64,000 nucleotides of DNA from an uncultured Coriobacteriaceae bacterium (GCA_902791035.1 CADAUA010000001.1:310001-374000); one strand, 5' to 3'; positions 34,694 to 43,951 are shown, numbered from the stretch's first letter. Program-made: numbers and translations. The notes: a model not told the origin generated them from the letters alone.

Positions 34694-35563
34694 TTATATG
34701 CCGAGAAGTTCCATCGCCATGCGACCCACACCACCTGCGTTGTTGTCCCAGGGGCAGACCCGCGCGGCCGCAGCCTTGGCCTCTTCGGTGGCGTTTGCCA
34801 TGGCCACAGACGTGCCCACCGCACGCAGCATGGGCAGGTCGTTCTCCGCGTCTCCAAAGGCCAGGGCCTCATCGCGCGCGACTCCCAGCTCCTCGCAAAG
34901 CCAGCATATTCCCGTGCCCTTGTCCACGTTTGCCAGGGTAATTTCGAGTCCGCACACGTCATGGAAGGTGTGGTGGAAGCCCGCCGCCTCTGCTGCGGCG
35001 TTCACACGGTCCATGTCGTCCCGGGTCTTGAAGTACACGTTGAGCCGCTCAATCACGGGCAGATCGCGGATAAGGTCGTCCAGGTCCGGCACAGGCGTAC
35101 GCTGACGCCGCACGAAGCCCATCATGCCCTCCGGAATGGGGAACTCCCCGATACGGGCCAGGCGCGCAGCATCGGAATAGGAGGTGCCGTTGCCAAACAC
35201 GTCAAACTGGATGTCCAACGGGCGCACCTCGTGCCAGAGGTCCAGAACCACGCGCTTGTCCATTCCCCGCTGGCAAAGCGAGTGCCAGGCTGGCTCGTCC
35301 GTGGGGCCGGGCACCCCACGCTCGTAGGCCACGATATTTGCCCCCATGGAGCAGACGGCGTGGGTCACACAGCGATGGCGTACAAGCCCCACGGGAATCC
35401 CGCGGGGCATGCGGCCCGTGCAGGGCACCACACGCACCGGCACTTCCTCGCCAGCACCAAGCGCATCCAGCTTGCAGAGCAGGCGCTCGTTGGGTGCGGG
35501 GATGGACTTGTCATCCTTGAGGAAGGTGCCGTCCATGTCGGTGAAGATGATGCGGATGCCCAT
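34694..35563 (-). CDS. Cof-type HAD-family phosphatase
   Basis: 289 residues. Motif I FTDMDGTFL at the start, motif II PCTGR, and motif III/IV with Lys DKGTG and GDAENDLPML. The long C2 cap is that of Cof/SupH sugar phosphatases. ATG at 35563 has GAGAGGGGCGGGG upstream. It lies downstream of the dehydratase gene, after a strong terminator, so it has its own or read-through expression. A similar HAD enzyme is encoded at 47812-48666. Confidence 0.85.
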   Translation of the reverse strand: MGIRIIFTDMDGTFLKDDKSIPAPNERLLCKLDALGAGEEVPVRVVPCTGRMPRGIPVGLVRHRCVTHAVCSMGANIVAYERGVPGPTDEPAWHSLCQRGMDKRVVLDLWHEVRPLDIQFDVFGNGTSYSDAARLARIGEFPIPEGMMGFVRRQRTPVPDLDDLIRDLPVIERLNVYFKTRDDMDRVNAAAEAAGFHHTFHDVCGLEITLANVDKGTGICWLCEELGVARDEALAFGDAENDLPMLRAVGTSVAMANATEEAKAAAARVCPWDNNAGGVGRMAMELLGI

Positions 35564-35635
35564 GCCCCGCCCCTCTCGCTCGCGTCCTATCCCGGCCACG
35601 GTAGGGCTCCCCCACCCGTGCCCGCACACAAAGAA

Positions 35636-35676
35636 GGCCGGGCGACCCCACGCACTCGCGCAAGTCCGCCCGGCCG
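35636..35676 (-). terminator. Terminator of the dehydratase gene
   Basis: Stem GGCCGGGCG/CGCCCGGCC (9 bp, 23-nt loop) followed on the minus strand by TTCTTTGTG, 20 bp after the dehydratase stop. It ends the PTS/aldolase/dehydratase operon. Confidence 0.75.
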
Positions 35677-35696
35677 CACCACCACCAGCAGCGCCG

Positions 35697-37340
35697 CTAC
35701 GCGTCCAGCACGGCACCCGTCTTGGCGGAGGCCACCTGCGCGGCGTAGCGCTTGAGCACGTGTCCGCCGTTCTCGCGGATCACGGGAGTCCAGGCGGCCT
35801 TGCGCGCGGCCAGCTCCTCGTCACTCACGTGGAGCTCGATGAGGTTCTGGGAGAGGTCGATGTGGATCTCGTCGCCGTCCTGCACGAGGGCGATCGCGCC
35901 GCCGTCCAGCGCCTCGGGGCACAGGTAGCCCACGGAAAGCCCGCCCGACGCACCGGAGAAGCGGCCGTCGGTGATCACGGCGGAGTTCGGGATGCCCTTC
36001 ATGATCTCGGTCACGCGGTGGAGCTCCTTCATGCCGGGGCCGCCCTTGGGGCCCTCGTAGCGCACCACCACGCCGGTGCCCGGCTTGATGAGGTGCTTGT
36101 CGTAGGCGGCGAAGGCCTCCTCCTCGGAGTTGAACACCTGGGCCTTGCCGGTCCACACGTGGAGGTCGGCCGGGACGGCGCTGGTCTTTACCAGCGCGCC
36201 CTCGGGGGCAAGGTTGCCGTAGAGCACCTGGATGCCGTTGCACACGGAGGCCGGGTCGTCCTGGGTGCGGATCACGGAGCGGTCGCAGGGCACGTCGCGG
36301 TCCAGGTTTTGGGCCAGGGTCTTGCCCGTAACGGTGAGCACGGAGCCGTCCAGGTCGCTCTCGATGGTCTTGAGCACGGCCGGCACGCCGCCCGCCTTGT
36401 AGAGGTTGATGCAGGAGATGTCGCCGTTGGGCACCACGTTGCAGATCACGGGCGTGTGGGAGGTCACGTCGGCCACCTGGTCCCAGGTAACGGAGAGGCC
36501 GAGCTCATGGGCGAGCGCCGGCAGGTGCACCAGGGCGTTGAGGGAGCCGCCGATGGAGGCCAGGACCTTGACGGCGTTGTCCAGCGCGGCCTGGGTCATG
36601 ATGTCGGACGGGCGGATGCCGCGGCGCACGAGCTCGACCACGGCGGCACCGGTCTGACGGGCGGAGAAGCGACGCTGGCTCGTGGAGCTGGGCCACAGGG
36701 CGCCGTACGGGAGCATCATGCCGAGCGCCTCGGTGAGGCAGCCCATGGTGTTTGCCGTGCCCAGGAAGGGGCAGATGCCGGGGCCGGTGTAGTACTTGAG
36801 GGTGCCCTCGATGACCTCGCGCTCCGTGGCCTCGCCGCGCAGGAAGCGGGCGCGCAGGGCCTTGGACTCGGAGGGCTTGATCTCGTCGTAGCAGGGGCCG
36901 GCCGTAACCAGCGCGGCGGGCAGGTTGATGCGGGCCGCGGCGTTGAGCATGCCGGGGATGATCTTGTCGCAGGAGCCCATGTAGACGACGCCGTCAAACA
37001 CGCCCTCGCCCACGATCATGGCCTCGCAGGAGTCTGTGATGATCTCGCGGTGGGGCAGGCAGTAACGCATGCCGGGGTGGCCCTGGGCAATGCCGTCGCA
37101 CATGCCGATGGTGTTGAACTCGATGGGCTCGCCGCCCGCCTCCAGGATGCCCTTCTTGACCTCCGCGGCCAGCTGGCGCAGGGGCTCATGGCCGGGGCAC
37201 ACCTCGTTCCAGCTGTTGGCGATGGCGATGATGGGCTTGTTTGGGTCCTCGAGCGAGTCGATGGAGACGCCGGCCGAGGCCAGGTGTGCCTTGGAGATGG
37301 CCCTCTGGAAGGGCTCGAGCTTGTCGATTGCGCGCTGCAT
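35697..37340 (-). CDS. IlvD/Edd-family dehydratase, probably sugar-acid
   Basis: 547 residues, with the Fe-S cysteine blocks CDGIAQGHPGM, GSCDKIIPGM and GPCYDEIKP, then PGICPFLGTANTMG and the C-terminal TDGRFSGASGGLSVGYLCPEA. Family members dehydrate dihydroxy acids (IlvD), 6-phosphogluconate (Edd) or sugar acids. Its operon with a KDPG-type aldolase and a PTS points to a phosphorylated sugar acid rather than valine synthesis. ATG at 37340 has AGGAG with a 7-bp spacer. Confidence 0.85.
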   Translation of the reverse strand: MQRAIDKLEPFQRAISKAHLASAGVSIDSLEDPNKPIIAIANSWNEVCPGHEPLRQLAAEVKKGILEAGGEPIEFNTIGMCDGIAQGHPGMRYCLPHREIITDSCEAMIVGEGVFDGVVYMGSCDKIIPGMLNAAARINLPAALVTAGPCYDEIKPSESKALRARFLRGEATEREVIEGTLKYYTGPGICPFLGTANTMGCLTEALGMMLPYGALWPSSTSQRRFSARQTGAAVVELVRRGIRPSDIMTQAALDNAVKVLASIGGSLNALVHLPALAHELGLSVTWDQVADVTSHTPVICNVVPNGDISCINLYKAGGVPAVLKTIESDLDGSVLTVTGKTLAQNLDRDVPCDRSVIRTQDDPASVCNGIQVLYGNLAPEGALVKTSAVPADLHVWTGKAQVFNSEEEAFAAYDKHLIKPGTGVVVRYEGPKGGPGMKELHRVTEIMKGIPNSAVITDGRFSGASGGLSVGYLCPEALDGGAIALVQDGDEIHIDLSQNLIELHVSDEELAARKAAWTPVIRENGGHVLKRYAAQVASAKTGAVLDA

Positions 37341-37398
37341 GGTGCAGCTCCTCTCATGCACGGGATACCGGCGCAGGGGACGCCGGTGCTTGGAAGAA

Positions 37399-37429
37399 GG
37401 GCGGGCGCTCCACGGTGGTGCGCCCGCCC
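37399..37429 (-). terminator. Intercistronic hairpin between PTS IIC and dehydratase genes
   Basis: Perfect 10-bp stem GGGCGGGCGC/GCGCCCGCCC with an 11-nt loop, 45 bp after the IIC stop, followed on the minus strand by TTCTTCC. Partial termination would lower dehydratase levels relative to the transporter. Confidence 0.6.
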
Positions 37430-37473
37430 AAAACCCCTTCCGGAGAGCGATGCCTCTAGGGAGGGAGAAGGTC

Positions 37474-38853
37474 TTACATCTCGTCCATCTTGGCGGCGTA
37501 AGCCTCGATCTTCTCCATGCCAATCTTCTTCTCGATCACGTACCACACAACGGCGAAGACAGCCACCAGGATCACGATGGAGACCACGGGGTTGGCGGAG
37601 ATGCAGCTCCAGAAGACGATGGCGGTCTGGGTGAGCGAGGTGCCAGCCATGGAGGCGATGGGGCCGTCGAAGGTCAGGCCGGTGGACTGGGCGTAGGCCG
37701 TGAGGTAGGGGGCTGCGGCGGTGCCGGCGTAGAGGATGGCGGACATGACGGGGATGGAGATCAGGATGGAGCGGAACACGTTGCCACCGCAGAGGGCGAC
37801 GACCAGTGCCACGCGGAAGGTCACGACGGCGAGGTCGGCCAGGGGCATCATGTGGTTGCCCGGGAGGATGAAGGCCAGCAGGATCGTGACCGGGATCATG
37901 ATGAGGGCGGTGGTGATGACGTCGGGGTTGCCCACAACGACGGCGGCGTCGAGGCCGATGGTAAGCGAACGGCCGCCGAACTTGTCGGAGGTGAACTTCT
38001 GCGCGGCCTCGGAGATGGGCATGAGGCCCTCGACAAACATGGAGGTCATCTTGGGCATGAGGGCCATGACAGCAGCCACGTTAACGCCGGTGAGGAAGCA
38101 CTGGTCAACGGGCATGAGGGCCAGGGCACCCAAGGCGCAGCCGAGGATGAAGCCAAGAATCATGGGATCACCGAGGAAACCGATCTTCTTCTGGACACCC
38201 TTGATGGAGAAGTTGATGTCGCGCAGGCCGGGAATGCGGTCGATGAGCCAGTTGAAGGGCGCGGCGATGATGATGGAGCTGATGTAGGACACGGTGGGCA
38301 GCGAGACATCGGGAATACCGAAGAAGTGCTCCACCAGCGGCTGGGTCCAGTCGCAGAGCTTGAGGGAAATCACGGCCATGAGACCGGAGGCAATGAGGGC
38401 CAGCACGAAGTTGTTGGTCACGAAGAAGACAAGGATTCCGGCAATCATCATGTGGTGGTAGTTCCAGATGTCCACGTCCATGGTGTTGGTCTTCTTGAGG
38501 ACGAGCATGAGGATGTTGATGCCCAGGATCTCGAAGACAAGGAAGGCCACGATCGGGGATGCCCAGGTGATGGACGAAATGGCGCCCCAGCCCACATCGG
38601 TAACGTCGAGGTTAAGGCCGAAGTTGGTGACCATGCCGGAGGCGGCGGGGGTCACGGCCGACTTGAGCAGGTTGACGAGCAGGTTGATGCCAACGAAGCC
38701 GCAGGTGATGGTCATGCCGCACTTAAAGGCCTGGCCGATCTTGAGGCGGAAGACAAGGCCCAGGATCGTGATGATCACCGGGAGCATGACGTAGGCACCG
38801 GCGCCCAGGAAGGCCTGGAACGCGACATAGATGCCATTGGCGATTGCGTCCAT
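37474..38853 (-). CDS. PTS galactitol-type EIIC permease
   Basis: 459 residues with about ten membrane segments, of the GatC/SgcC family. The conserved GNPDVITTALIMIPV stands in the middle of the second half, and LLAFILPGNHMMPLADLAV and GGNVFRS are other conserved parts. It moves the sugar while IIB phosphorylates it. The order IIA-IIB-IIC-dehydratase is clear. The ATG opens the first membrane helix. Substrate may be a sugar acid or polyol. Confidence 0.88.
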   Translation of the reverse strand: MDAIANGIYVAFQAFLGAGAYVMLPVIITILGLVFRLKIGQAFKCGMTITCGFVGINLLVNLLKSAVTPAASGMVTNFGLNLDVTDVGWGAISSITWASPIVAFLVFEILGINILMLVLKKTNTMDVDIWNYHHMMIAGILVFFVTNNFVLALIASGLMAVISLKLCDWTQPLVEHFFGIPDVSLPTVSYISSIIIAAPFNWLIDRIPGLRDINFSIKGVQKKIGFLGDPMILGFILGCALGALALMPVDQCFLTGVNVAAVMALMPKMTSMFVEGLMPISEAAQKFTSDKFGGRSLTIGLDAAVVVGNPDVITTALIMIPVTILLAFILPGNHMMPLADLAVVTFRVALVVALCGGNVFRSILISIPVMSAILYAGTAAAPYLTAYAQSTGLTFDGPIASMAGTSLTQTAIVFWSCISANPVVSIVILVAVFAVVWYVIEKKIGMEKIEAYAAKMDEM

Positions 38854-38981
38854 TAACTACCCTTTCGTGTGAAGCGAACAGTTTCGCGCTACGCGCCCGC
38901 AGGCGCGGTGGAGCTGGGGTGGGATGGCCGGTGGAAGGCCGGCCCACGGGGCTCGGGCTGGGCCCGCGCTTAAGCGGGACG

Positions 38982-39266
38982 CTAGTCCTTGACGGCCTGG
39001 TAAATCTGCTCGAGGGTCTTGTCAGCACCGATGCCGGTGAGCAGGGAGATGGCCATGATGCAGGGGGTCTTGATGTCGGGATCGGAGAACTTGCCGGAAG
39101 TCACGATCAGGTCGTAGCCATCACCCTTGTCGTGGAGCTCGATCATGCGGCACTGGGTGGTCTGGACCGCGAGACCCTTCTTGGCGCAGTAGTCGCGAAT
39201 CTTGCTCGCAACCACCGTGGAAGTGGCGACGCCATTGCCGCACGCAACCAGAATCCTCTTAGCCAT
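38982..39266 (-). CDS. PTS galactitol-type EIIB
   Basis: 94 residues. The phospho-acceptor Cys9 is in LVACGNGVATST, the usual P-loop of GatB/SgcB type IIB. It passes phosphate from IIA to the sugar carried by the IIC. ATG at 39266 has AAAGGAACT upstream; the longer frame is not supported. GC-rich inverted repeats lie in the 128-bp gap to the IIC gene. Confidence 0.9.
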   Translation of the reverse strand: MAKRILVACGNGVATSTVVASKIRDYCAKKGLAVQTTQCRMIELHDKGDGYDLIVTSGKFSDPDIKTPCIMAISLLTGIGADKTLEQIYQAVKD

Positions 39267-39421
39267 TTTTAGTTCCTTTCTCTTGCGGGTCCCTCTTGCG
39301 GGACTTCTCTGTACGTTCACGCCCACGGGCGTGGAATAGCCGTTCTTGGAGTCACAGAGCCAGCTGGCCCGTCACTATGCGCGCGGGCCGGACGCTGGCG
39401 ACCGTACCGGCGAGGCCGGGG

Positions 39422-39883
39422 TTAGGCCAGCTTGGCACCCACGAGGTCGTACACGGCCTTGGCGTTGGGTGCGGCCACGATCTGGGCCATGAGGTCCTGG
39501 TCCTGGATGAGGGCCACGACCTTCTGAAGCATGTCGAGGTGGGCGTGGGCCTCGGTGAGTGCCAGCATGGTCACGAGCGAGACGGGGCAGGTGGAGTCGG
39601 GATCGTCCATGCGGCGCCAGTCCACAGGCTGCTTGAGGACGCCCACGCAGACAGCCGCGGAGTTGACGTTGGCCACGTCGCAGTGGGGCATGGCGGCGTT
39701 TATGCCCTCGACGTCGAGACCGGTGGGATAGTCCACCTCGCGCAGGCGAATGGCCTCGGGATAGGTGTCCTTCGCATAGCCGAGCTTGACCAGGTGATCG
39801 GCCATGACCCTCTCGGCCTCCTGGTAGGTCTTGACTCCGTCGAGCATCACGACCAGCTCGGGATTGAACTCAACGTCTGCCAT
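39422..39883 (-). CDS. PTS EIIA-2 (fructose/galactitol-type)
   Basis: 153 residues of the PTS EIIA type 2 fold. The active-site His67 lies in INAAMPHCD, the counterpart of GIAIPH. It accepts phosphate from HPr. The start ATG has AAGGAGAAG close upstream. It is the second gene of the operon, after the aldolase. Confidence 0.9.
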   Translation of the reverse strand: MADVEFNPELVVMLDGVKTYQEAERVMADHLVKLGYAKDTYPEAIRLREVDYPTGLDVEGINAAMPHCDVANVNSAAVCVGVLKQPVDWRRMDDPDSTCPVSLVTMLALTEAHAHLDMLQKVVALIQDQDLMAQIVAAPNAKAVYDLVGAKLA

Positions 39884-39975
39884 GTGCTTCTCCTTGCTCG
39901 CGCGGACCCCCTCCCCGGGCGGCCCTTATGACCGATCGAAACTTGCAGTGGGCGCGGCCTGCAGTGGGCGCGGAC

Positions 39976-40605
39976 CTACCACCGCACCTTCTGCTCGAAG
40001 ACCTCGATGGAGCGGCGCAGGGCGTCCTCGTTCTGGTCCAGGATGTCCTGCTTCTCGAAGATGCCGGAGCCGATGCCGGCGTAGGTGGCGCCGTTGTCCA
40101 GGTACTCCTGGCAGTTGTCGGCGTTCACGCCGCCGACCACCATGAGGGGCATGGGGTCCAGCGGGGCCTGGATGTCCTTGAGGTACTTGGGGCCCAGGGT
40201 GCAAGCAGGGAAGATCTTGACGATGTCCGCACCCATCTCGAACATGCCCCAGACCTCGCTGGGCGAGAAGGCGGAAGGCACGGTGAGAAGGCCGTTCTCG
40301 TGGCAGATGTCGAAGATCTGCTGCGTGAAGCAGATGGGCGAGAGGGCGAACCTGGCGCCAGCCTCCACAGCCTGGTGGGCACGCTCCGCAGAGATCACGG
40401 TACCGGCGCCCACGAGCACGTCGTTGCCAAACTCGTCGGCTACGCGCTTGATGATCTCGGGCGCGCCGGGGGTGTTCATGGCCACCTCGACGGCGCTGAG
40501 GCGCGTGCCAACCATGGTCTTGACCACGGTACGCACCTGCTCGTAGGTGTAGCCGCGCAGGATCACCGTGACCTTGGGGTAGTTGCTGGTAGTGGGATCG
40601 AGCAT
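39976..40605 (-). CDS. KDPG/KHG-type 2-keto-3-deoxy-sugar aldolase
   Basis: 209 residues, class I aldolase of the KDPG family. Schiff-base Lys130 lies in ADIVKIFPA, the acid-base Glu40 in SAVEVAMN, and Arg17 in ILRG. GGVNADNCQEYL is the phosphate loop. It would cleave the 2-keto-3-deoxy acid phosphate made by the dehydratase into pyruvate and a phosphorylated aldehyde. ATG at 40605 has TAGGAG. It is the first gene of the operon. Confidence 0.88.
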   Translation of the reverse strand: MLDPTTSNYPKVTVILRGYTYEQVRTVVKTMVGTRLSAVEVAMNTPGAPEIIKRVADEFGNDVLVGAGTVISAERAHQAVEAGARFALSPICFTQQIFDICHENGLLTVPSAFSPSEVWGMFEMGADIVKIFPACTLGPKYLKDIQAPLDPMPLMVVGGVNADNCQEYLDNGATYAGIGSGIFEKQDILDQNEDALRRSIEVFEQKVRW

Positions 40606-40619
40606 CTTTGGCTCCTATC

Positions 40620-40920
40620 GGATGACCGAGTGCATATTTCGTTTGCCATGGCTATTTAGCTCCATTTTTTCGTCATATTCAAGTGGCGTTTTTCAATGTG
40701 CATATTAATTTGTTTGTTCTGGTTATTATAAGCTACGTTTCCGGCCGTTATGCTGTCTTACATGCATATCTAATTGTTTTGCTGGCTTTTATCTTCATTG
40801 TTTCTTCACTTTTAGAAAATGCTATCTGTCAAGCCACGTCTGGTTATTGCGAACTTAAACTTGCATATTTCTATATTGTTTTCGTATTTCTCGAAAAGAA
40901 CCCGGAGCTCTGTGCACCAA
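40620..40920. promoter_or_regulatory. AT-rich upstream region of the sugar-acid operon
   Basis: About 300 bp far richer in A and T than the flanks. TGCATAT occurs four times (40631, 40699, 40763, 40862). It includes the promoter region of the aldolase-PTS operon. A weak hydrophobic frame (40683-40934) on the plus strand has no binding site. It could hold regulator or nucleoid-protein sites, or be acquired DNA. Confidence 0.55.
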
Positions 40921-41015
40921 AGAAACCCAGCTAGATGCACCCGCGTGTGCTTGCTAGCATTCGGAGGCTTCTCCCTTTCTGCATTCGCCCGACACGCACT
41001 CCGCCGGGAGCAACC

Positions 41016-41073
41016 CGGCAGACGTTTGGGGGTCGCACGCCCTTTGACCAGAGGCACCCCCAAACGTCTGCCG
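41016..41073. repeat. 18-bp inverted repeat
   Basis: Arms CGGCAGACGTTTGGGGGT (41016-41033) and its exact complement (41056-41073) are separated by 22 nt. The loop CGCACGCCCTTTGACC resembles the unit of the array at 30945-31600. No gene ends here, so it is not an obvious terminator. Confidence 0.75.
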
Positions 41074-41179
41074 ACCCGCTGCGCACGCCGCGCCCCATAA
41101 GTCGTTTGCATTGCGCAACACAACTGGGGGCCCGCCGTAGCAAGATGGTTCCGTACCCCACCCCCCTGGAGGCGATCAC

Positions 41180-42268
41180 ATGGACACTCACCTGCAAGAG
41201 ATCCCCACCAACACGCGCCACTCCCCCGCACCCGCGGGCGGACACGCCCCCAACCTCGGCCCCACCGGGCCTGACCTTGTCCCCAGCCCGCGCATACGGC
41301 TGGCCATAGTCGTGGTCGTCTGCGTGGTGCTGGCCCTCGTGTCCGCCTTCCCGCTGGCGGACCACTTTGGCAACCCGGCCACCTACGCCGGGCAGATCTC
41401 CTCGCTAAACGCCAAGGCCTCCACGGTATCTGCGCTGGTGGCCTCATCGACCACGGCAAGCGTGCTCGTGACCGTGGCCCCCGGCGACATTGGCACCCCC
41501 ATAGCCGAGAAGCTCGTGGACCTCTCCACGGACTTCGCGGTGGTGCTGGCAGCCATCTACCTAGAGAAGTACCTGCTCACGATACTCGGCATGGCCAGCT
41601 TCCGCGTGCTCATACCCCTGGGCCTAGGCGCGGTCGCACTAACGGCGGCCTGCGCGCCGGACTCGCGCTGGCGGCATACCTGGAGCAAACTCTCCTTCAA
41701 GCTCCTGGTCTTCTCGCTGGCGGCGCTCCTGGTGGTGCCCACCAGCATCTGGGTCTCCGACACCATCCAGGCCACCTACCAGGAAGAAATCGACGCCGCC
41801 GTGAGTGCGGCGGGTGTGGTGGAGGACGCCTCGCAGCAGGTCCAGCAGGAGACAAGCTCCTCGGCCGGCAACGCCGCCGGCAGCACAAGCACTAACACGA
41901 CCACGACCTCGAGCGGCTCCGGCACCTCCTCCGGCGGCTCTCTCCTGGACGACATCGCCGGCTGGCTGACGGGCGCAGGCAGCGCGGTGACGAGCGCCGC
42001 GACCGAGGCGGTCGACGCCGTGGGCGAGGGGACGACCGAGCTTCTCAACTCCGCCAAGAACGCACTGAACAGCCTGGTGGAAGCCCTCGTGGTGATGATC
42101 GTGACCAACTGCGTGGTTCCCGTGCTGGTGCTGGTCTTCTTCGTGTGGCTGGCGCGGGTGATCCTGGGGGTGGACGTGGACGTTTCCGCTGGGGTGGACG
42201 CCCTCCGGTCCCGCGCCCACCACAGCCGGGCGGCGCTGGGCCGGGCCGCCAAGTCGCACCGCGGCTAG
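41180..42268 (+). CDS. Multi-pass membrane protein of unknown function
   Basis: 362 residues. A Pro/Gly-rich cytosolic N terminus precedes a helix (IRLAIVVVVCVVLALVSAF). A hydrophobic middle follows (FAVVLAAIYLEKYLLTILGMASFRVLIPLGLGAVALTA; LLVFSLAALLVVPTSIWV), then a long Ser/Thr/Gly-rich segment and a last helix (LVVMIVTNCVVPVLVLVFFVWLARVIL). Basic tail. No family recognised. ATG at 41180 has GGAGG with a 7-bp spacer. The gene ends 46 bp before a composite palindrome element. Confidence 0.75.
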   Translation: MDTHLQEIPTNTRHSPAPAGGHAPNLGPTGPDLVPSPRIRLAIVVVVCVVLALVSAFPLADHFGNPATYAGQISSLNAKASTVSALVASSTTASVLVTVAPGDIGTPIAEKLVDLSTDFAVVLAAIYLEKYLLTILGMASFRVLIPLGLGAVALTAACAPDSRWRHTWSKLSFKLLVFSLAALLVVPTSIWVSDTIQATYQEEIDAAVSAAGVVEDASQQVQQETSSSAGNAAGSTSTNTTTTSSGSGTSSGGSLLDDIAGWLTGAGSAVTSAATEAVDAVGEGTTELLNSAKNALNSLVEALVVMIVTNCVVPVLVLVFFVWLARVILGVDVDVSAGVDALRSRAHHSRAALGRAAKSHRG

Positions 42269-42314
42269 CACCGGGACATCTTTGTGCCGGGACACCCTGG
42301 CGCCGACACCCCGC

Positions 42315-42446
42315 CGCCTGCAGGTGACATGTCACTTGCAGGTGCCATGCCCCAGCCGCCGGCGACAAGGTCGCCCCTTCTACCTGCAGTTATACAACCT
42401 GCAATCAACCGCCGCCCACCTGCAAGTGACATGTCATTTGTAGGTG
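42315..42446. repeat. Composite palindrome element, copy 3
   Basis: Palindromes at 42315-42344 and 42417-42446, with a 72-bp core including CTACCTGCAGTTATACAACC. It lies between the convergent membrane-protein and second DUF4143 ATPase genes. Confidence 0.85.
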
Positions 42447-42580
42447 GTCGGCACTGCGTCTCGCTTCCCACACACCTTGCATTTTCGCGTCCGAACTGCT
42501 TGCAAAACGCAGTTTCAGTTACTTGTAATAGACAGTCTCGCAGGGCCAACATGCCAGTTTCAGTTAGCCCCACACCATCC

Positions 42581-43951
42581 TTAGTCCCGCACGAACCCTT
42601 CGTCCAAGCAGAAGGCCGCATAGAGTGGGAGGCTGCGCAACCATGCGCCGCCCTCGCCCATCTGGCTCATCCCAAATTGCTCGCCAGAGAGGCGAACGGC
42701 ATATGGCGACCGTCCCTCTTGCATGAAACGCACAAGAGTTCTTGCTCGGACGTTCCTTCCGGACTTCACTTCCACGGGCACGACCTGCGCCTGGTCGGTC
42801 TGCAGGAGAAAGTCTATCTCTCCCTTTGCCTTCCACGAGTCGGGCGGCGTCCAGTAGAACGTCCGGAGACCGTTTGCGCGCAGCGCGAGCATCACAGAAT
42901 TCTCGGCGAGAGCGCCGCGAAAGTCAGACGAAAGCTGGAACCCAGGAATCTCGGGCGAGAGGAACTGCCGGGGGTTGATGCCGAACTTCCTGAACATGAG
43001 ACCCGTGTCCGACATGTAGACCTTGAAGAAGCTCCCCTCTTCCGCGTCGAAAGCGACTAGGGGAAACTCGGTGTCCTTAGTCATATCATTGATCACAACG
43101 ACACCCGCCGCGGCAAGCCATTCAAGAGGTTCCATAAGCCGCTGGCGCCGTCCGCCGCGCACGACCTCGGAGTATTTGAACTTCTTAGTGGACGAGCGGA
43201 GCAACTGAGCGGGGAGACTGTTCCAGATGCGGAGTGCCGAAACACCACTGATGCCGTTTTCTGGGTTGGTCATGTCGGCGGTGTAGGTAGAGTCAATCTC
43301 GGCAAGCGCCTCGCCCACGCGCTCTGGCGCGGCGCCCTCGCAGAGAAGTTCCACGCAGCGCGGCATTCCGCCATAGACCAGGAACCTCTGATAGACCTGC
43401 ATTGCCCTGTCGTGAAGCACATAGGGTTCGAGCGAGAGCGCATGCTCACGGATAGCGTTTGCCATTGGCGCCTCTCCAAGCGCCCAGAGGAACTCTTCGA
43501 AGTCAAATGGCACCATAGTTGCTTGCTTGATGCCACTAGGAAACGGCAGGCAACGTCTGCCCGCAGACACCCCCAGCTGACTCCCAGAGGCAATCACATG
43601 CCAGCCGCTGCCAGAGAAGAAGCGCAGGGCGTTCAGGGCTCGCTCGTTGAGCTGCACCTCATCAAGAAAGATGAGACTGGATTCCTTCTGGAGCGTTGTT
43701 CCCGCATAGTCTCCAATAGTGCGCACTATGCGGTCGACCTCTCTCGTATCTCCAGAGAAGACCTGCTCACAAACAGAGGGCTCCGCTTGGAAGTCCAGCA
43801 TCACAAAGCCACGTCCGACGAGCTCTTCGCCCACATGGCAGATGGTCGAGGTCTTGCCGGTACGCCGCGCGCCGCGAACGAGGAGAGGCCGCTCGCCGTC
43901 TTTGGCAAACCAATCACGTATGGTGGCATCCATCTTGCGTTTTCTGTACAT
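42581..43951 (-). CDS. AAA ATPase with DUF4143 domain, copy 2
   Basis: 456 residues. Walker A GARRTGKT (27-34), Walker B SLIFLDEVQL, ASGSQLGV, and a C-terminal DUF4143 part with KGEIDFLLQTDQAQVVPVEVKSG, a clear PD-(D/E)XK D-x(n)-E-x-K core. The family is predicted to act on DNA; no function is demonstrated. It differs in sequence from the copy at 31770-33140. ATG at 43951 follows GGAGGG. Three TGTACA-type palindromes sit upstream. Confidence 0.87.
   Translation of the reverse strand: MYRKRKMDATIRDWFAKDGERPLLVRGARRTGKTSTICHVGEELVGRGFVMLDFQAEPSVCEQVFSGDTREVDRIVRTIGDYAGTTLQKESSLIFLDEVQLNERALNALRFFSGSGWHVIASGSQLGVSAGRRCLPFPSGIKQATMVPFDFEEFLWALGEAPMANAIREHALSLEPYVLHDRAMQVYQRFLVYGGMPRCVELLCEGAAPERVGEALAEIDSTYTADMTNPENGISGVSALRIWNSLPAQLLRSSTKKFKYSEVVRGGRRQRLMEPLEWLAAAGVVVINDMTKDTEFPLVAFDAEEGSFFKVYMSDTGLMFRKFGINPRQFLSPEIPGFQLSSDFRGALAENSVMLALRANGLRTFYWTPPDSWKAKGEIDFLLQTDQAQVVPVEVKSGRNVRARTLVRFMQEGRSPYAVRLSGEQFGMSQMGEGGAWLRSLPLYAAFCLDEGFVRD

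Noticed and set aside
35346-37634. 762-codon open frame on the plus strand opposite the dehydratase
   Set aside because: Composition is Val/Gly/His/Leu repeats typical of antisense translation of a GC-rich gene; the IlvD/Edd motifs are on the minus strand.
40683-40934. 83-codon hydrophobic frame in the AT-rich region
   Set aside because: GTG start without a binding site; the hydrophobic look follows from AT-rich codons. It could be reconsidered if relatives conserve it.
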